From: Variovorax paradoxus | Lineage (GTDB): Bacteria; Pseudomonadota; Gammaproteobacteria; Burkholderiales; Burkholderiaceae_C | Length of the DNA: 64,000 bases | Direction: 5' to 3' | NCBI RefSeq assembly: GCF_000834655.1 | Contig: NZ_JXQQ01000027.1 | Location: 57,424 to 121,423 of the forward strand | Part shown: positions 43,791 through 55,500 of the stretch, piece by piece | How positions within the stretch are numbered: the stretch's first letter is position 1 | Layout of the letters: each line of letters opens with the position of its first letter | Position numbers and translations under genes: made by a program | Notes under the pieces: model-generated | The model's database searches: none | What the model was told of the DNA's origin: nothing | What the model saw: the letters and a program-made list of their open reading frames with translations, nothing else

Positions 43791-44597
43791 ATGGCCGATT
43801 CCGACGACAAGAACAAAGACAAAGAAGACGAGCTGGCGGGCACCGAGCAGCCGTTCGTGCAGCACCTGGTCGAGCTTCGCGACCGCCTGCTCTACTGCGT
43901 CTACGGGCTGGCGGTCGCTGGCATCCTGCTGGCCATCTGGCCGGGCCCGGGCGGCCTCATCGACCTGATCGCGATGCCCATCCGCGCGCACATGCCGCCG
44001 GACGCCAAGCTGATCGCCATCGGCGTGTTCTCGCCGTTCTTCGTGCCGCTCAAGGTGCTGATGATGACGGCCGTGCTGCTGGCGCTGCCGTGGCTCATGT
44101 ACCAGGCCTGGATGTTCGTTGCGCCGGGGCTCTACAGCCACGAAAAGCGCTTTGCGCTGCCGCTGATCTTCTTCGGCAGCCTGCTGGCCTATGCGGGCAT
44201 CGCCTTCGTGCAGTTCTTCGTGCTGGACAAGATGTTCAGCTTCATCCAGAAGTTCACGCCCGCCGCGGTGGCGGCCACGCCCGACATCTCGTCGTACGTG
44301 GAGGCCATCCTGTCGCTCTACATCGCGTTCGGCGTCGCCTTCCAGGTGCCGATCGTGGTGATGCTGCTGGTGCGCTTCGAGATGGTGACCATCGAGAAGC
44401 TGAAGTCCTTCCGCGGCTACTTCATCGTGGTGGCCTTCGTGGTGGCCGCGGTGCTCACGCCGCCCGACGTGGTCTCGCAACTGGCGCTGGCCGTGCCGAT
44501 GTGCCTGCTGTACGAGGTGGGCATCATCGGCGCGCGCTACTTTGCCCAGGGCAAGAAGCCGGAAGAAGAAAACGTCGATTCGTCAGCTTCGAGCTGA
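43791..44597 (+). CDS. tatC: Sec-independent translocase TatC
   Basis: 268 aa polytopic membrane protein with six hydrophobic segments. FVQHLVELRDRLLY at the N-terminus is the signal-peptide binding motif and VLTPPDVVSQ is the conserved periplasmic/cytoplasmic loop. It recognises twin-arginine signals. It is the last gene of tatABC and convergent with the degS-like gene; repeat copy C lies between them. Confidence 0.97.
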   Translation: MADSDDKNKDKEDELAGTEQPFVQHLVELRDRLLYCVYGLAVAGILLAIWPGPGGLIDLIAMPIRAHMPPDAKLIAIGVFSPFFVPLKVLMMTAVLLALPWLMYQAWMFVAPGLYSHEKRFALPLIFFGSLLAYAGIAFVQFFVLDKMFSFIQKFTPAAVAATPDISSYVEAILSLYIAFGVAFQVPIVVMLLVRFEMVTIEKLKSFRGYFIVVAFVVAAVLTPPDVVSQLALAVPMCLLYEVGIIGARYFAQGKKPEEENVDSSASS

Positions 44598-44649
44598 AGG
44601 CCAAGGGATCACGCCAAGCCCGGCACCCAAGCCCGGCATCTGCCTGAAA

Positions 44650-44742
44650 CACCGAGGAACCGGCTTCACCGGGCCTCAGGTGTTGTCCCGGATAGGGCGG
44701 GCGGCGTAGCGACACGAAGTTCGCCACGCCCGGGAGCGAGCC
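44650..44742 (-). repeat. Intergenic hairpin repeat, copy C (reverse orientation)
   Basis: Between the convergent tatC and protease genes. Read on the minus strand it follows copies A and B, with the conserved blocks ACTTCGTGTCGCT and AGCCGGTTCC, but is more diverged. It lies exactly in the 3' space shared by both genes, where REP-like elements often sit. Confidence 0.75.
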
Positions 44743-45903
<1,161 letters not shown>

Positions 45904-46196
45904 GAAACTTGGTGGAAAAGACGTTCGAAAGGGCCGACGAAGGGCGCGTTGTTTGCAATTGTCCCTCAATGACGCCAGCGATAGACCGCGCCGCGCGGTC
46001 GAGATTGGCAAAGCCAGGCTGCGTGAATACGGGATAACCCCTAGCATCGCGGAGCGATCCCACCCGGCTCCCAACTTTCAGGCCTCCCGCACTGCCCACC
46101 CGGCGGATGCGGCCAGGCATTTCCTCCGCGCGCCATGTCCTGCTTTCCCATCCGGTTCCACGGCCGGCGCGCGCGGTCACGATTTCCCTGCCAGCC

Positions 46197-47549
46197 ATGA
46201 CTTCAGAAGCAACCCTCGCGGACGGCCCAAAGCCCGCTCCGGCACGCACGCTCGACGCGCGCGACTACAAGACCCTCGCTCTTTCGGCCCTCGGCGGAAC
46301 GCTGGAGTTCTACGACTTCGTCATCTACGTTTTCTTCGCGACGGTGCTGGGCGGGCTGTTCTTTCCCGCCGACATGCCCGACTGGCTGCGGCAACTGCAG
46401 ACCTTCGGCATCTTCGCGGCCGGCTACCTCGCGCGTCCCGTGGGCGGCATCGTCATCGCGCATTTCGGCGACCTGCTGGGCCGCAAGCGCATGTTCACGC
46501 TGTCGATCTTCCTGATGGCCGCGCCCACGCTGGTGATCGGCCTGCTGCCCACCTACGCGAGCATCGGCGTGGCGGCGCCCCTGCTGCTGCTGGCGATGCG
46601 CGTGCTGCAGGGCGCGGCCATCGGCGGCGAGATGCCCGGCGCCTGGGTGTTCGTCGGCGAGCACGTGCCGGTCAAGCGCTACGGCCTGGGCATCGGCACG
46701 CTGACCTCGGGCATCACCGGCGGCATCCTGCTGGGTTCACTGGTCGCGGTGGCGATCAACCGCCACTACTCGCCGGAGCAGGTGAGCGATTTCGCCTGGC
46801 GCATTCCGTTCATCCTGGGCGGCGTGTTCGGGCTGGTGTCGGTGTACCTGCGCCGCTTCCTGCACGAGACGCCGGTCTTCAAGGAACTGGCCGGCCTGAA
46901 GTCGGTCGCCCGCGAGATGCCGCTGCGCACCGTGCTGCGGGAGCACCGGCTGGCCTGTGTGTACGTCGCGCTGCAGACTTGGGTGCTGTCGGCCGCGATC
47001 GTGGTGGTGGTGCTCTACACGCCCACCTACTTGCAGAAGGTGCACCACATCCCGGCCGCGCTCGCGCTCGAAGCCAATGCGCTCGCCACGCTGACGCTGA
47101 CCATCGGCTGCGTGATCGTCGGCTGGGCCAGCGACCGCATCGGCACGCGCGCAGTCATGCTGATTGGCTGGGGCGGCTTGTTCGCCACGGCCTACCTGTT
47201 CTATACGGGACTGCCCGGCACGCCGGCCACGCTGTTCTGGCACTACGGGCTGGTCGGCTTCTTCGTGGGCGCCATCGCCACGGTGCCGATCGCGGGCGTG
47301 CGCGCCTTTCCGGCGCCGGTGCGCTTCACGGGGCTTTCGTTTGCCTACAACATGTCGTATGCGGTCTTCGGCGGGCTCACGCCGGTGATTCTCACGCTCT
47401 GGCTGCAGCACGACACGATGGCGCCGGCGCACTACGTCGCGGCGCTGGCGGCGCTGGGCTTCCTGCTCGCGCTGTGGCCACTGGCCGCGCGCGGCCATGC
47501 CATGCGCGATGGCGTCGGGGCCCCGGGGAGCGCGACAATGTCGCGATGA
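46197..47549 (+). CDS. MFS transporter of the metabolite:H+ symporter (MHS) group
   Basis: 450 aa, twelve predicted membrane helices. LGGTLEFYDFVIYVFFATVL in helix 1 and GDLLGRKRMFTLSIFLMA after helix 2 place it in the MHS group (ProP/KgtP/ShiA-like), which imports organic acids or osmolytes with protons. The substrate is not determined. I start at the ATG at 46197. The 293-base gap to the divergent protease gene shows no other gene. The stop overlaps the next start. Confidence 0.9.
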   Translation: MTSEATLADGPKPAPARTLDARDYKTLALSALGGTLEFYDFVIYVFFATVLGGLFFPADMPDWLRQLQTFGIFAAGYLARPVGGIVIAHFGDLLGRKRMFTLSIFLMAAPTLVIGLLPTYASIGVAAPLLLLAMRVLQGAAIGGEMPGAWVFVGEHVPVKRYGLGIGTLTSGITGGILLGSLVAVAINRHYSPEQVSDFAWRIPFILGGVFGLVSVYLRRFLHETPVFKELAGLKSVAREMPLRTVLREHRLACVYVALQTWVLSAAIVVVVLYTPTYLQKVHHIPAALALEANALATLTLTIGCVIVGWASDRIGTRAVMLIGWGGLFATAYLFYTGLPGTPATLFWHYGLVGFFVGAIATVPIAGVRAFPAPVRFTGLSFAYNMSYAVFGGLTPVILTLWLQHDTMAPAHYVAALAALGFLLALWPLAARGHAMRDGVGAPGSATMSR

Positions 47550-48319
47550 GCACCACACGACACGAACTGCTCCACGCATTCGACCTGTTGCTGGCCCCCG
47601 GGCGCTTCAAGGACTACGGACCCAACGGCCTGCAGGTCGAAGGGCGCACCGTGGTCCGCAAGATCGTCTCGGGCGTGACCGCCAGCCGCGCGCTGATCGA
47701 GGCCGCGATCCACGCCGACGCCGATGCCATCTTCGTCCACCACGGCCTGTTCTGGCGCGGCCAGGACGGCTGCGTCACCGGCTGGATGAAGCAGCGGCTG
47801 GGCCTGCTGCTCGGCGACGACGTCAATCTTTTCGCCTACCACCTGCCGCTCGATGCGCATCCTGAACTGGGCAACAACGCCCAGCTCGGGCTGCAGTTGG
47901 GGCTCGTGGCGCACGCGGGTTCGGGCGGGCGCTTCGGGGAGCAGGAACTCGGCTTCCTCGGCGCGCGCGAGAACGGCGAGCACTTCGCCAGCGCCAAGGC
48001 GCTCGCCTCGCACGTCGAGAAGGTGCTCGAGCGCCCCGTGACCCTGCTGGACACGGCGCACCGTCCCATCAAGAACATCGCCTGGTGCACCGGCGGCGCG
48101 CAGGGCTACTTCGAAGCGGCCATCGCGGCCGGTGCCGACGCCTTCATCACCGGCGAGATCTCGGAGCCCCAAGCGCACTACGCGCGCGAGATGGGCGTGG
48201 CTTTCCTGGCCTGCGGGCACCACGCGACCGAGCGCTACGGCGCGCAGGCCGTGGCCGCGCACGTGGCTGCGCAGCTCGGGCTCAAGCACGAGTTCATCGA
48301 TATCGACAATCCGGCATGA
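47546..48319 (+). CDS. Nif3-like dinuclear metal-binding protein (YbgI family)
   Basis: 257 aa. Metal ligands are in IFVHHGLFWRG, YHLPLDAH and CGHHATERYGAQA, the pattern of the NIF3/YbgI family (GTP cyclohydrolase-like ring). Its biochemical role is poorly defined. The ATG at 47546 overlaps the MFS stop, and the stop overlaps pdxA, so three unrelated genes are translationally coupled. Confidence 0.93.
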   Translation: MSTTRHELLHAFDLLLAPGRFKDYGPNGLQVEGRTVVRKIVSGVTASRALIEAAIHADADAIFVHHGLFWRGQDGCVTGWMKQRLGLLLGDDVNLFAYHLPLDAHPELGNNAQLGLQLGLVAHAGSGGRFGEQELGFLGARENGEHFASAKALASHVEKVLERPVTLLDTAHRPIKNIAWCTGGAQGYFEAAIAAGADAFITGEISEPQAHYAREMGVAFLACGHHATERYGAQAVAAHVAAQLGLKHEFIDIDNPA

Positions 48320-49356
48320 GCGGAGCCATCGCCATCACCTTGGGCGATCCCGCGGGCATCGGCCCCGAGATCATCGCCAAGGCCTTCCGCGATGCACCCG
48401 GTGCGACCCGCGGCGCCTTCGTGGCCGGCGACGTGGCCACGCTGCGGCGCGCATCGCAAGCCCTGGCCGGGCCGGGGCGACCCGCATGGCCCGTCGCGCA
48501 GATCGAGACCGTGGCCGAGGTGAGCACCCTGCCGCCCGGCTGCATTCCGGTGCTGCAGGTGATCGCACCGCCGGCGAACATCGTGATGGGGCAGGTCAGT
48601 GCCGAGGCCGGCCGCGCGGCGGGCGATTGCGTGGTGTGGGCCGCGCGGGCTGCGCTGCGCGGCGAAATCGCCGCCATCGTGACCGCGCCGCTGCACAAGG
48701 AGGCGCTGGCCGCGGCCGGCTTTCCGTACCCCGGCCACACCGAACTCCTGCAGGCCGAGGCGGCCGCGCACCTGGGTCGGAGCGTCGCCGACGTGCCGGT
48801 GCGCATGATGCTGGCCAACGACGAGCTGCGCACCGTGCTCGTGAGCATCCACATGTCGCTGCGCAACGCCATCGAGGCGGTGCATTTCGAGGGCGTGCTG
48901 CAGACGCTGCGCATCACGCACCGTGCGCTCTCCCACGCGCTGGGCCGCGCGCCGCGCATCGGCGTCGCGGGCCTCAATCCCCATGCGGGGGAGGGCGGTC
49001 TCTTCGGTTCGGAGGAGCGCGAGACCATCGCGCCGGCCATTGCGGCCGCGCGCGCCGAGGGCATCGACGCCAACGGGCCTCATGCGCCCGACACCGTGTT
49101 CATGCGCGCCCGCGCCCGGCACGGCGTGCCCGACAGCGGCGAGTTCGATGTGGTGATCGCGATGTACCACGACCAGGGCCTGATCCCGGTCAAGTACCTC
49201 GGCGTGGAGAAGGGCGTGAATGTGACGCTCGGGCTGCCGCTGGTGCGCACCAGCCCCGATCACGGCACCGCGTTCGACATCGCAGGCACCGGCCTGGCCG
49301 ATGCGTCGAGCCTCGTCGAGGCGCTTCGCATGGCGAGGACGCTGGGAAGCGCCTAG
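48316..49356 (+). CDS. pdxA: 4-hydroxythreonine-4-phosphate dehydrogenase
   Basis: 346 aa NAD-dependent enzyme of pyridoxal phosphate synthesis. GDPAGIGPEIIAKA, TAPLHKEAL, PGHTELL and AMYHDQGLIPVKYLG carry the metal and substrate ligands. The ATG at 48316 overlaps the Nif3-like gene by four bases. It is convergent with mscL, with only four bases between stops. Confidence 0.96.
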   Translation: MSGAIAITLGDPAGIGPEIIAKAFRDAPGATRGAFVAGDVATLRRASQALAGPGRPAWPVAQIETVAEVSTLPPGCIPVLQVIAPPANIVMGQVSAEAGRAAGDCVVWAARAALRGEIAAIVTAPLHKEALAAAGFPYPGHTELLQAEAAAHLGRSVADVPVRMMLANDELRTVLVSIHMSLRNAIEAVHFEGVLQTLRITHRALSHALGRAPRIGVAGLNPHAGEGGLFGSEERETIAPAIAAARAEGIDANGPHAPDTVFMRARARHGVPDSGEFDVVIAMYHDQGLIPVKYLGVEKGVNVTLGLPLVRTSPDHGTAFDIAGTGLADASSLVEALRMARTLGSA

Positions 49357-49360
49357 GCGC

Positions 49361-49792
49361 TCAGGGGCGCTTGAGGCTGTCGCGGATTTCGCGCAGCAGC
49401 GCGATGTCTTCAGGCGGCGCGGCCGGTGCGGCGGGCGCTGCGTCGTCGGTCTTGCGCAGCCTGTTGATCTGCTTGACCATGATGAAGATGATGAACGCTA
49501 GGATCACGAAGTTCACCGCCACGGTGATGAAGCTGCCGTAGGCCAGCACCGGCACGCCGGCTTTCTTCAGATCGGCCAGCGTGTTCGCCACGCCGGCGGG
49601 TGCCGTTCCGAGCACCAGGTAGAGGTTGGAGAAATCGAGCCTGCCGAACACCAGGCCCACCACCGGCATGATGATGTCGGAGACCAGCGAGTCGACGATC
49701 TTGCCGAACGCCGCGCCGATGATCACGCCGACCGCCAGGTCGATGACGTTGCCCTTGACGGCAAATTCCTTGAATTCACTGAGGATGCTCAT
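49361..49792 (-). CDS. mscL: Large-conductance mechanosensitive channel
   Basis: 143 aa. An N-terminal amphipathic helix and TM1 ([20 protein letters not shown]), the [14 protein letters not shown] pore segment, TM2 ([18 protein letters not shown]) and a C-terminal bundle are present. It opens under membrane tension as an osmotic safety valve. It lies 59 bases after the glycosyltransferase gene on the same strand. Confidence 0.96.
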   Translation of the reverse strand: MSILSEFKEFAVKGNVIDLAVGVIIGAAFGKIVDSLVSDIIMPVVGLVFGRLDFSNLYLVLGTAPAGVANTLADLKKAGVPVLAYGSFITVAVNFVILAFIIFIMVKQINRLRKTDDAAPAAPAAPPEDIALLREIRDSLKRP

Positions 49793-49851
49793 GATTCAAA
49801 AGGCTGCTGGAGCTCTGCTGTTGAAGGAGTGCCGAGTATGCCCGCGATTGC

Positions 49852-52359
49852 TCACTTCTCCAGCGGCCGCAGGGCGACGGCGATGTGCTCAGCCGGCAGG
49901 CCGTCGCGGCTGCGCGCAGCGATCTGCCGGAAGCCGTCCTCCAGGTGCCGCACGAAGCGCGGCGTATCGAAATAGCCGCGGCGCGCGGCCTTCGCCTCGG
50001 CCAGCCGGGCGCGCAGCGCCGCCAGTTCGTCCGGATGCGTGGCGTAGTGAACGGCCCTCTCGATGTACTCGTCGTGGCTCGTTGCCACCAGCTCCGGAAG
50101 TCCGATGGCACCCAGCAGGCTGCCCGCCATGCGCGAGACCATCGTCGTGCCGGTGAGCGCGAGCAGCGGCACGCCGGCCCAGAGCACGTCGTTGGCCGTC
50201 GCGCCGCTGCTGTAGGGGAAGGTGTCGATGAACAGGTCGCCCAGGCCGATGCGGGCCAGGTGCCTGTCGATCGGCATGCGCGGCGAGACGACGAGGCGCC
50301 CGGCCGGCAGGCCCGCGGCCTCCCATTGCGCGCGCAGGTTGGGCTCGAAGCCGCCCGGGCCCTGCGCGAGCCACAGCACCGCGTTCGGAATGCGCTGCAC
50401 GATGCGCACCCAGGCCGCGAAGGTCTCCGGCTGGATCTTGAACGACTGCGAGAAGTTGCACAGCACGAAGGCGTCCTCGGGCAGCCCGTGGTCGGCGCGC
50501 GTGGCTCTCGCGGGGCTGGTGGGGCGCTGCGAATCGATCACCTGGAAGGTCTCGGGCAGGCGCAGCAGCTTCTCGGAGTAGCAGTCTTCCGTGCCCGGCG
50601 GCGAGAGGAAGTTGTCGGACACCAGGTAGTCGTAGTTCGGCGTGCCGCTGGTGCCCATGTAGCCCAGCCACATGAGTTGCGCGGGCGCCGCGTGGTAGGC
50701 CATCACCTGCGGCTTGGCGCCGCGCGTGTCGCCCGAGAGGTCGATGAGGATGTCGATCTCGTCCTCTCGGATGCGCTCGGCCATCTGCTGGATCGACTGG
50801 CCCTGCATGTCCACGAAATGCTCGACGGCGGCGGCAATGCGCGCGCGCGCCGGGTGGCCGTCGTCGGGCCCGTAGGAGTACGCGAACACCTCGAAGTCCT
50901 TGCGGTCGTGCCGCGCGAAGAGTTCGGCCGTGAGGTGCGCGACCGGGTGGTTGCGAAAGTCGAACGAGTAATAGCCCACGCGGATGCGCGGTGAGGTGCG
51001 GCGCACGCCCGCGTCCGCTGCATCGGAAAAAGGCTTGATGCCCGCGCTCTTGTCGGCCAGCGTGGCGGACCGCTGAGTCCATGCCATCAGGCGCCGCGCG
51101 TCGTCGTAGTTCGACATCAGGATGAACGACGACACCGTCTGGTCGTTGCCCGGGTTGTCCAGGTGCGCGGCGATCTGCTCGCGCAGTTCGGGCACGCCGC
51201 GCCAGTCGGCGATGTGGGCCTTCTCGCCCAGCATCCACACCATGGCGGGCATGAAGTTCGGGTCGTCGCGCAGGCACTGCTCGAACTCCGCGATGGCAGC
51301 CTCCGACTGGCCGGCCATCACATAGGTGACGCCCAGGTTGCATCGCGCGAGCACCTGCTTCGGGTGCACTGCGAGCGCCTTCTTGAGCACCTCGATGGCG
51401 GTGTCGAAATGGCCAAGCCGGAAGTTCACCGTGCCCAGGTTGTTCAGCAGCAACTCGTGCTCCGGCAGGCTGTCGAGCGCGAGCTGGTAGAGCTCGGCCG
51501 ATTCCGCAAAGCGCATCGACACGCCCTCGAGCGCGCCGCACACGCCATAGAGCGCCGCCACGCCTTCCGGATCGGACAGCGCCTTGCGGCGCTCGACGGC
51601 CGGCCAGTTGCGCATGGCGTGCTGCATGGGCGCGATGGCGTCTTCGGTGCGGCCGGCGCTGAGCAGCGCCCTGGCGAGCAGGTACGAGGCCTCGAAGTCG
51701 CGCGGGTCGGCCGCGGCCTGCTCCAGCGAGGCGAGGGCGCCGGCCCAGTCTTTCTGGTGCGCGCGGATCTTGCCGATGTTCTTGTGGGCGGCGGTGTAGT
51801 TCGCGTCGAGCTTCAGGGCCTGCTGGAACTGCACGACGGCTTCGTCGAAGCGGTCTTGCTCCATATCGATCGCGCCGGCGTTGTTCCATGCCGCGGGCAC
51901 CTGCGGCGCGAGGCGCGTGGCATCGGCCGCGGCCTCGCGCGCCTGCCGGAATTTCTTCTGCTGGCGGTAGACCGCCGACAGGTTCACGAACGCCTCGGGG
52001 TAGTTCGGAAACGCCTTGATCGCGCGGCGCAGGTCCTGCTGCGCTTCGGCCAGCAAGCCCAGGTGCATGAAGATCGTCGCGCGGGTGTTGAAGTAGAAGT
52101 GATGCGCCGATTGCGCGATCGCCCGGTTCACGTAGTTGAGCGCGAGCCGCGGGCGGCCTTGCCGGTACAGCGCCTCGCCCGTCAGGTGCAGCGCGTCGGC
52201 GTGTGCGGGAAATCGGGCGAGCAGCTTTTCGTAGACCTTCAGCGCCTCGGCGAACAGGCCCTGGCGGTGCAGCACGAGGCCTTGCTCCAGCAGGCGAGGC
52301 GCGTTGTCCTCGACGTCTTCGGAAGGGACGGGTGCTGGCGCGATGGAAGAAGTGGTCAT
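49852..52359 (-). CDS. TPR-containing GT41 glycosyltransferase (OGT/SPINDLY-like)
   Basis: 835 aa from the ATG at 52359. Residues about 20-400 are TPR-type helical repeats (for example QGLFAEALKVYEKLLARFP and LGHFDTAIEVLKKALAVHP). The C-terminal half is a GT41 catalytic region: RVGYYSFDFRNHPVAHLTAE, LIDLSGDTRG, LMWLGYMGTSGTPNYDYLVSD, NFSQSFKIQPETF and DLFIDTFPYSSGATANDVLW. GT41 enzymes transfer GlcNAc or glucose to Ser/Thr or Asn of proteins; the sugar and target here are unknown. It lies 159 bases downstream of a Ser/Thr/Asn-rich autotransporter gene on the same strand, an attractive substrate. A terminator-like hairpin lies between them. Confidence 0.9.
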   Translation of the reverse strand: MTTSSIAPAPVPSEDVEDNAPRLLEQGLVLHRQGLFAEALKVYEKLLARFPAHADALHLTGEALYRQGRPRLALNYVNRAIAQSAHHFYFNTRATIFMHLGLLAEAQQDLRRAIKAFPNYPEAFVNLSAVYRQQKKFRQAREAAADATRLAPQVPAAWNNAGAIDMEQDRFDEAVVQFQQALKLDANYTAAHKNIGKIRAHQKDWAGALASLEQAAADPRDFEASYLLARALLSAGRTEDAIAPMQHAMRNWPAVERRKALSDPEGVAALYGVCGALEGVSMRFAESAELYQLALDSLPEHELLLNNLGTVNFRLGHFDTAIEVLKKALAVHPKQVLARCNLGVTYVMAGQSEAAIAEFEQCLRDDPNFMPAMVWMLGEKAHIADWRGVPELREQIAAHLDNPGNDQTVSSFILMSNYDDARRLMAWTQRSATLADKSAGIKPFSDAADAGVRRTSPRIRVGYYSFDFRNHPVAHLTAELFARHDRKDFEVFAYSYGPDDGHPARARIAAAVEHFVDMQGQSIQQMAERIREDEIDILIDLSGDTRGAKPQVMAYHAAPAQLMWLGYMGTSGTPNYDYLVSDNFLSPPGTEDCYSEKLLRLPETFQVIDSQRPTSPARATRADHGLPEDAFVLCNFSQSFKIQPETFAAWVRIVQRIPNAVLWLAQGPGGFEPNLRAQWEAAGLPAGRLVVSPRMPIDRHLARIGLGDLFIDTFPYSSGATANDVLWAGVPLLALTGTTMVSRMAGSLLGAIGLPELVATSHDEYIERAVHYATHPDELAALRARLAEAKAARRGYFDTPRFVRHLEDGFRQIAARSRDGLPAEHIAVALRPLEK

Positions 52360-52423
52360 GTGGCCGTGTGATGGACGGATCGGGAGGGCTGCCGAAGACA
52401 CTGGCCCCGACCCTTGCTGCAAC

Positions 52424-52455
52424 GAAAAAGACCGGTCACCCAGTATAGGTGCCGG
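52424..52455 (-). terminator. Probable intrinsic terminator of the autotransporter gene
   Basis: On the minus strand, CCGGCACC pairs with GGTG-A-CCGG around a short AT-rich loop (one bulged A) and is followed by TCTTTTT. It lies 64 bases past the autotransporter stop and about 65 bases before the glycosyltransferase start. The stem is imperfect, so read-through is plausible. Confidence 0.6.
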
Positions 52456-52518
52456 CCTTCGATTTCATGCGTTGGAGCACCCCTCGCGCATTGGCGCCTC
52501 GGGTGCCTCCGAGGCGGA

Positions 52519-55500
52519 CTACCAGGACCAGGAGGCGCCGATGCCGCCGCCGACCTTGCCGTTGTTGCCGCTGCCGAAGTTCACCTTGATCTGGGCCGAC
52601 TCGCTCAGGCGGAAGCTGGCTGCCGCGGCGACTGCCGAGCGGCCGTCGTAGGAGCCCACGCCCACCCCGATGCCGAAGCTCTTGCCCGCTTCCAGCGCCG
52701 GCACCGAGGCGGCCGCCAGGGCGATCGCCGCGCCAGTGCTCGCCGTCTTGCGCATGTCCTGCACCTCGCTGCGCACCTGGTTCAACTGCGACACGTTGGC
52801 GGCATCCGTCGGCAGGATGCCGGGTGCCACGTTCTGCACGCGGCCGTTGGCGACCATGCCGTTGCCCGCGGTGACCGTGCCGCCGGCCGTCACGTTGCCG
52901 GTGACGTTCACCGTGCCTGCGTTCAAGGTGGTGACGTTGCCGGTCACCGCGTTGATCGTCGTGATGTTGCCCGTCTGCGTGTTCAGCACCGTGATGTTGC
53001 CATTGGCCGCCGTCAGCGTCTGGAAGTTGCCGGTGTTGGCATTCACCGTGGTGGCATTCACCGTGGTGGCGTTCACCGTGCTGGCGTTCACCGTGCTGGC
53101 ATTGACGGTGCTGGCGTTCACCGTGGTTGCGGCAACCGTGTTGGCGGTCAGTGCATTGATGGTTGCGCTGGCTGCCGACAGGTTGGTGGTGCTGACGTTG
53201 GTGGCACTCAGCGTGTTGATCGTGCCGCGGCTGGCCGACAGGTTCGTGATCGTGCCGTTGGCTGCCGATAGGTTGGTGGTGCTCACGTTGGTGGCGCTCA
53301 ACGTGTTGATCGTGCCATTGGCCGCCGACAGGTTCGTCGTGCTGACATTGGTCGCGCTCAACGTGTTGATCGTGCCGTTGCTGGCCGAGAGGTTCGCGGT
53401 GCTGACGTTGGTTGCGCTCAGCGTGTTGATCGTGCCGGCGTTGGCCGTCAGGTTCGTCGTGCTGACGTTGGTTGCGCTCAGCGTGTTGATCGTGCCGGCG
53501 TTGGCCGTCAGGTTCGTCGTGCTGACGTTGGTCGCGCTCAGGGTGTTGATCGTTCCGGCATTGGCCGTCAGGTTCGTCGTGCTGACGTTGGTTGCGCTCA
53601 GCGTATTGATCGTGCCGTTGGAGGCCGACAGGTTGGTCGTGCTGACGTTGGCTGCGCTCAGCGTGTTGATCGTGCCGTTGGAAGCCGACAGGTTGGTCGT
53701 GCTGACGTTGGCCGCGCTCAGCGTGTTGATCGTGCCGTTGGAGGCCGACAGGTTGGTCGTGCTGACGGCGGCCGCGCTCAGCGTGTTGATCGTGCCGTTG
53801 GAAGCCGACAGGTTGGTCGTGCTGACGTTGGCTGCGCTCAGCGTGTTGATCGTGCCGTTGGAAGCCGACAGGTTGGTCGTGCTGACGTTGGCCGCGCTCA
53901 GCGTGTTGATCGTGCCGTTCGATGCCGTCAGCTGCGTGGTGCTGACGTTGGTCGAGGTGAGCGTCGAGATGCTGCCGGTGTTGGCCGTCAGGTTGGTCGT
54001 CAGGACGCTGGTCGATGTGAGGCCCGTCGCGACGACGTTGGTCGAGGTCACGCCGGTCGCCAGGATGTTGGTCGAGGTGAGCGACTGGATCGTGCCGTTG
54101 CCCGACGACAGGTTGCCGGTGGTCACGTTGCCCGCGCTGACCGTGCCGGCCGTGATGCTGGTCGCGCTCAGCGTGTTGATCGTGCCCGTGTTGGCCGAGA
54201 TGCTGGTGGTGGACAGGTTGTTGATGGTGCCATTGGTAGCCGACACATTGGTGGCGCTGACGCTGGTGGCGTTGACGGTGCCTGCGCTCAGGTTGGTGAT
54301 GGTGCCGTTGGTGGCCGACACGTTGGTGGCGCTGACGCTCGCGGTGTTGACGGTGCCTGCGCTCAGGTTGGTGATGGTGCCGTTGGTGGCCGACACGTTG
54401 GTTGCGCTGACGCTGGCGGTGTTGACGGTGCCGGCGCTCAGGTTGGTGAAGGTGCCGTTGGCGGCCGACACGTTGGTTGCGCTGACGCTGGCGGTGTTGA
54501 CGGTGCCGGCGCTCAGGTTGGTGACGGTGCCGTTGGCGGCCGACACGTTGGTCGCGCTGACGCTGGCGGTGTTGACGGTGCCGGCGCTCAGGTTGGTGAC
54601 GGTGCCGTTGGCGGCCGACACGTTGGTCGCGCTGACGCTGGCGGCGTTGACGGTGCCGGCGCTCAGATTTGTGATGGTGCCGTTGGTGGCCGAGACGTTG
54701 GTCGCGCTCACGCTCGCGCTGTTGACGGTACCGGCGCTCAGATTTGTGATGGTGCCGTTGGTGGCCGACACGTTGGTCGCGCTGACGCTGGCGGTGTTGA
54801 CGGTGCCTGCGCTCAGGTTGGTGATGGTCCCGTTGGTGGCCGACACGTTGGTCGCGCTGACGCTGGCGGTGTTGACGCTACCGGCGCTCAGGTTGGTGAC
54901 GGTCCCGTTGGTGGCCGAGACGTTGGTTGCGCTGACGCTGGCGGTGTTGACGGTGCCGGCGCTGAGGTTGGTGATGGTCCCGTTGGTCGCCGACACGTTG
55001 GTCGAACTGACGCTGTTGGTCCGGACTGTGCCGGCACTCAGGTTGGTGATGGTGCCGTTGCTGGCCGACACGTTGGTTGCGCTGACGCTGGCGGTGTTGA
55101 CCGTGCCGGCGCTCAGGTTGGTGACGGTGCCGTTGGCGGCCGACACGTTGGTTGCGCTGACGCTGGCGGCATTGACGGTGCCTGCGCTCAGGTTGGTGAC
55201 GGTGCCGTTGGTGGCCGACACGTTGGTCGCACTGACGCTGGTGGCAGTGACGGTGCCGGCGCTGAGGCTGGTTGCGCTCAGCGTATTGATCGTGCCGCGC
55301 GATGCCGTCACGTTGACGGTGCTGAGGGTGTTGGTGCTGATGCCGCCGTTGGTCGCAACCAGGACGCCGTTGTTGTTGCTCAGCGGATTGGGATTGCCGG
55401 GTGTGGCGATGTTGTTGCCGCCGATGGTGACCTGCGCCTGGGCCACAGGCAGCGTCATGACGAAGCCGGCACCCACCAGGACAGAAGCGAGGACGCGGCT

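Noticed and set aside
49889..51889. A 666-codon minus-strand frame overlapping the GT41 gene.
   Set aside because: Arg/Ala-rich shadow frame; TPR and GT41 motifs are all in the other frame.
53040..55262. CRISPR-like array, considered because of regular 60- and 75-bp periods.
   Set aside because: There are no unique spacers; the whole unit repeats, and it is an in-frame protein repeat. No cas genes are present.
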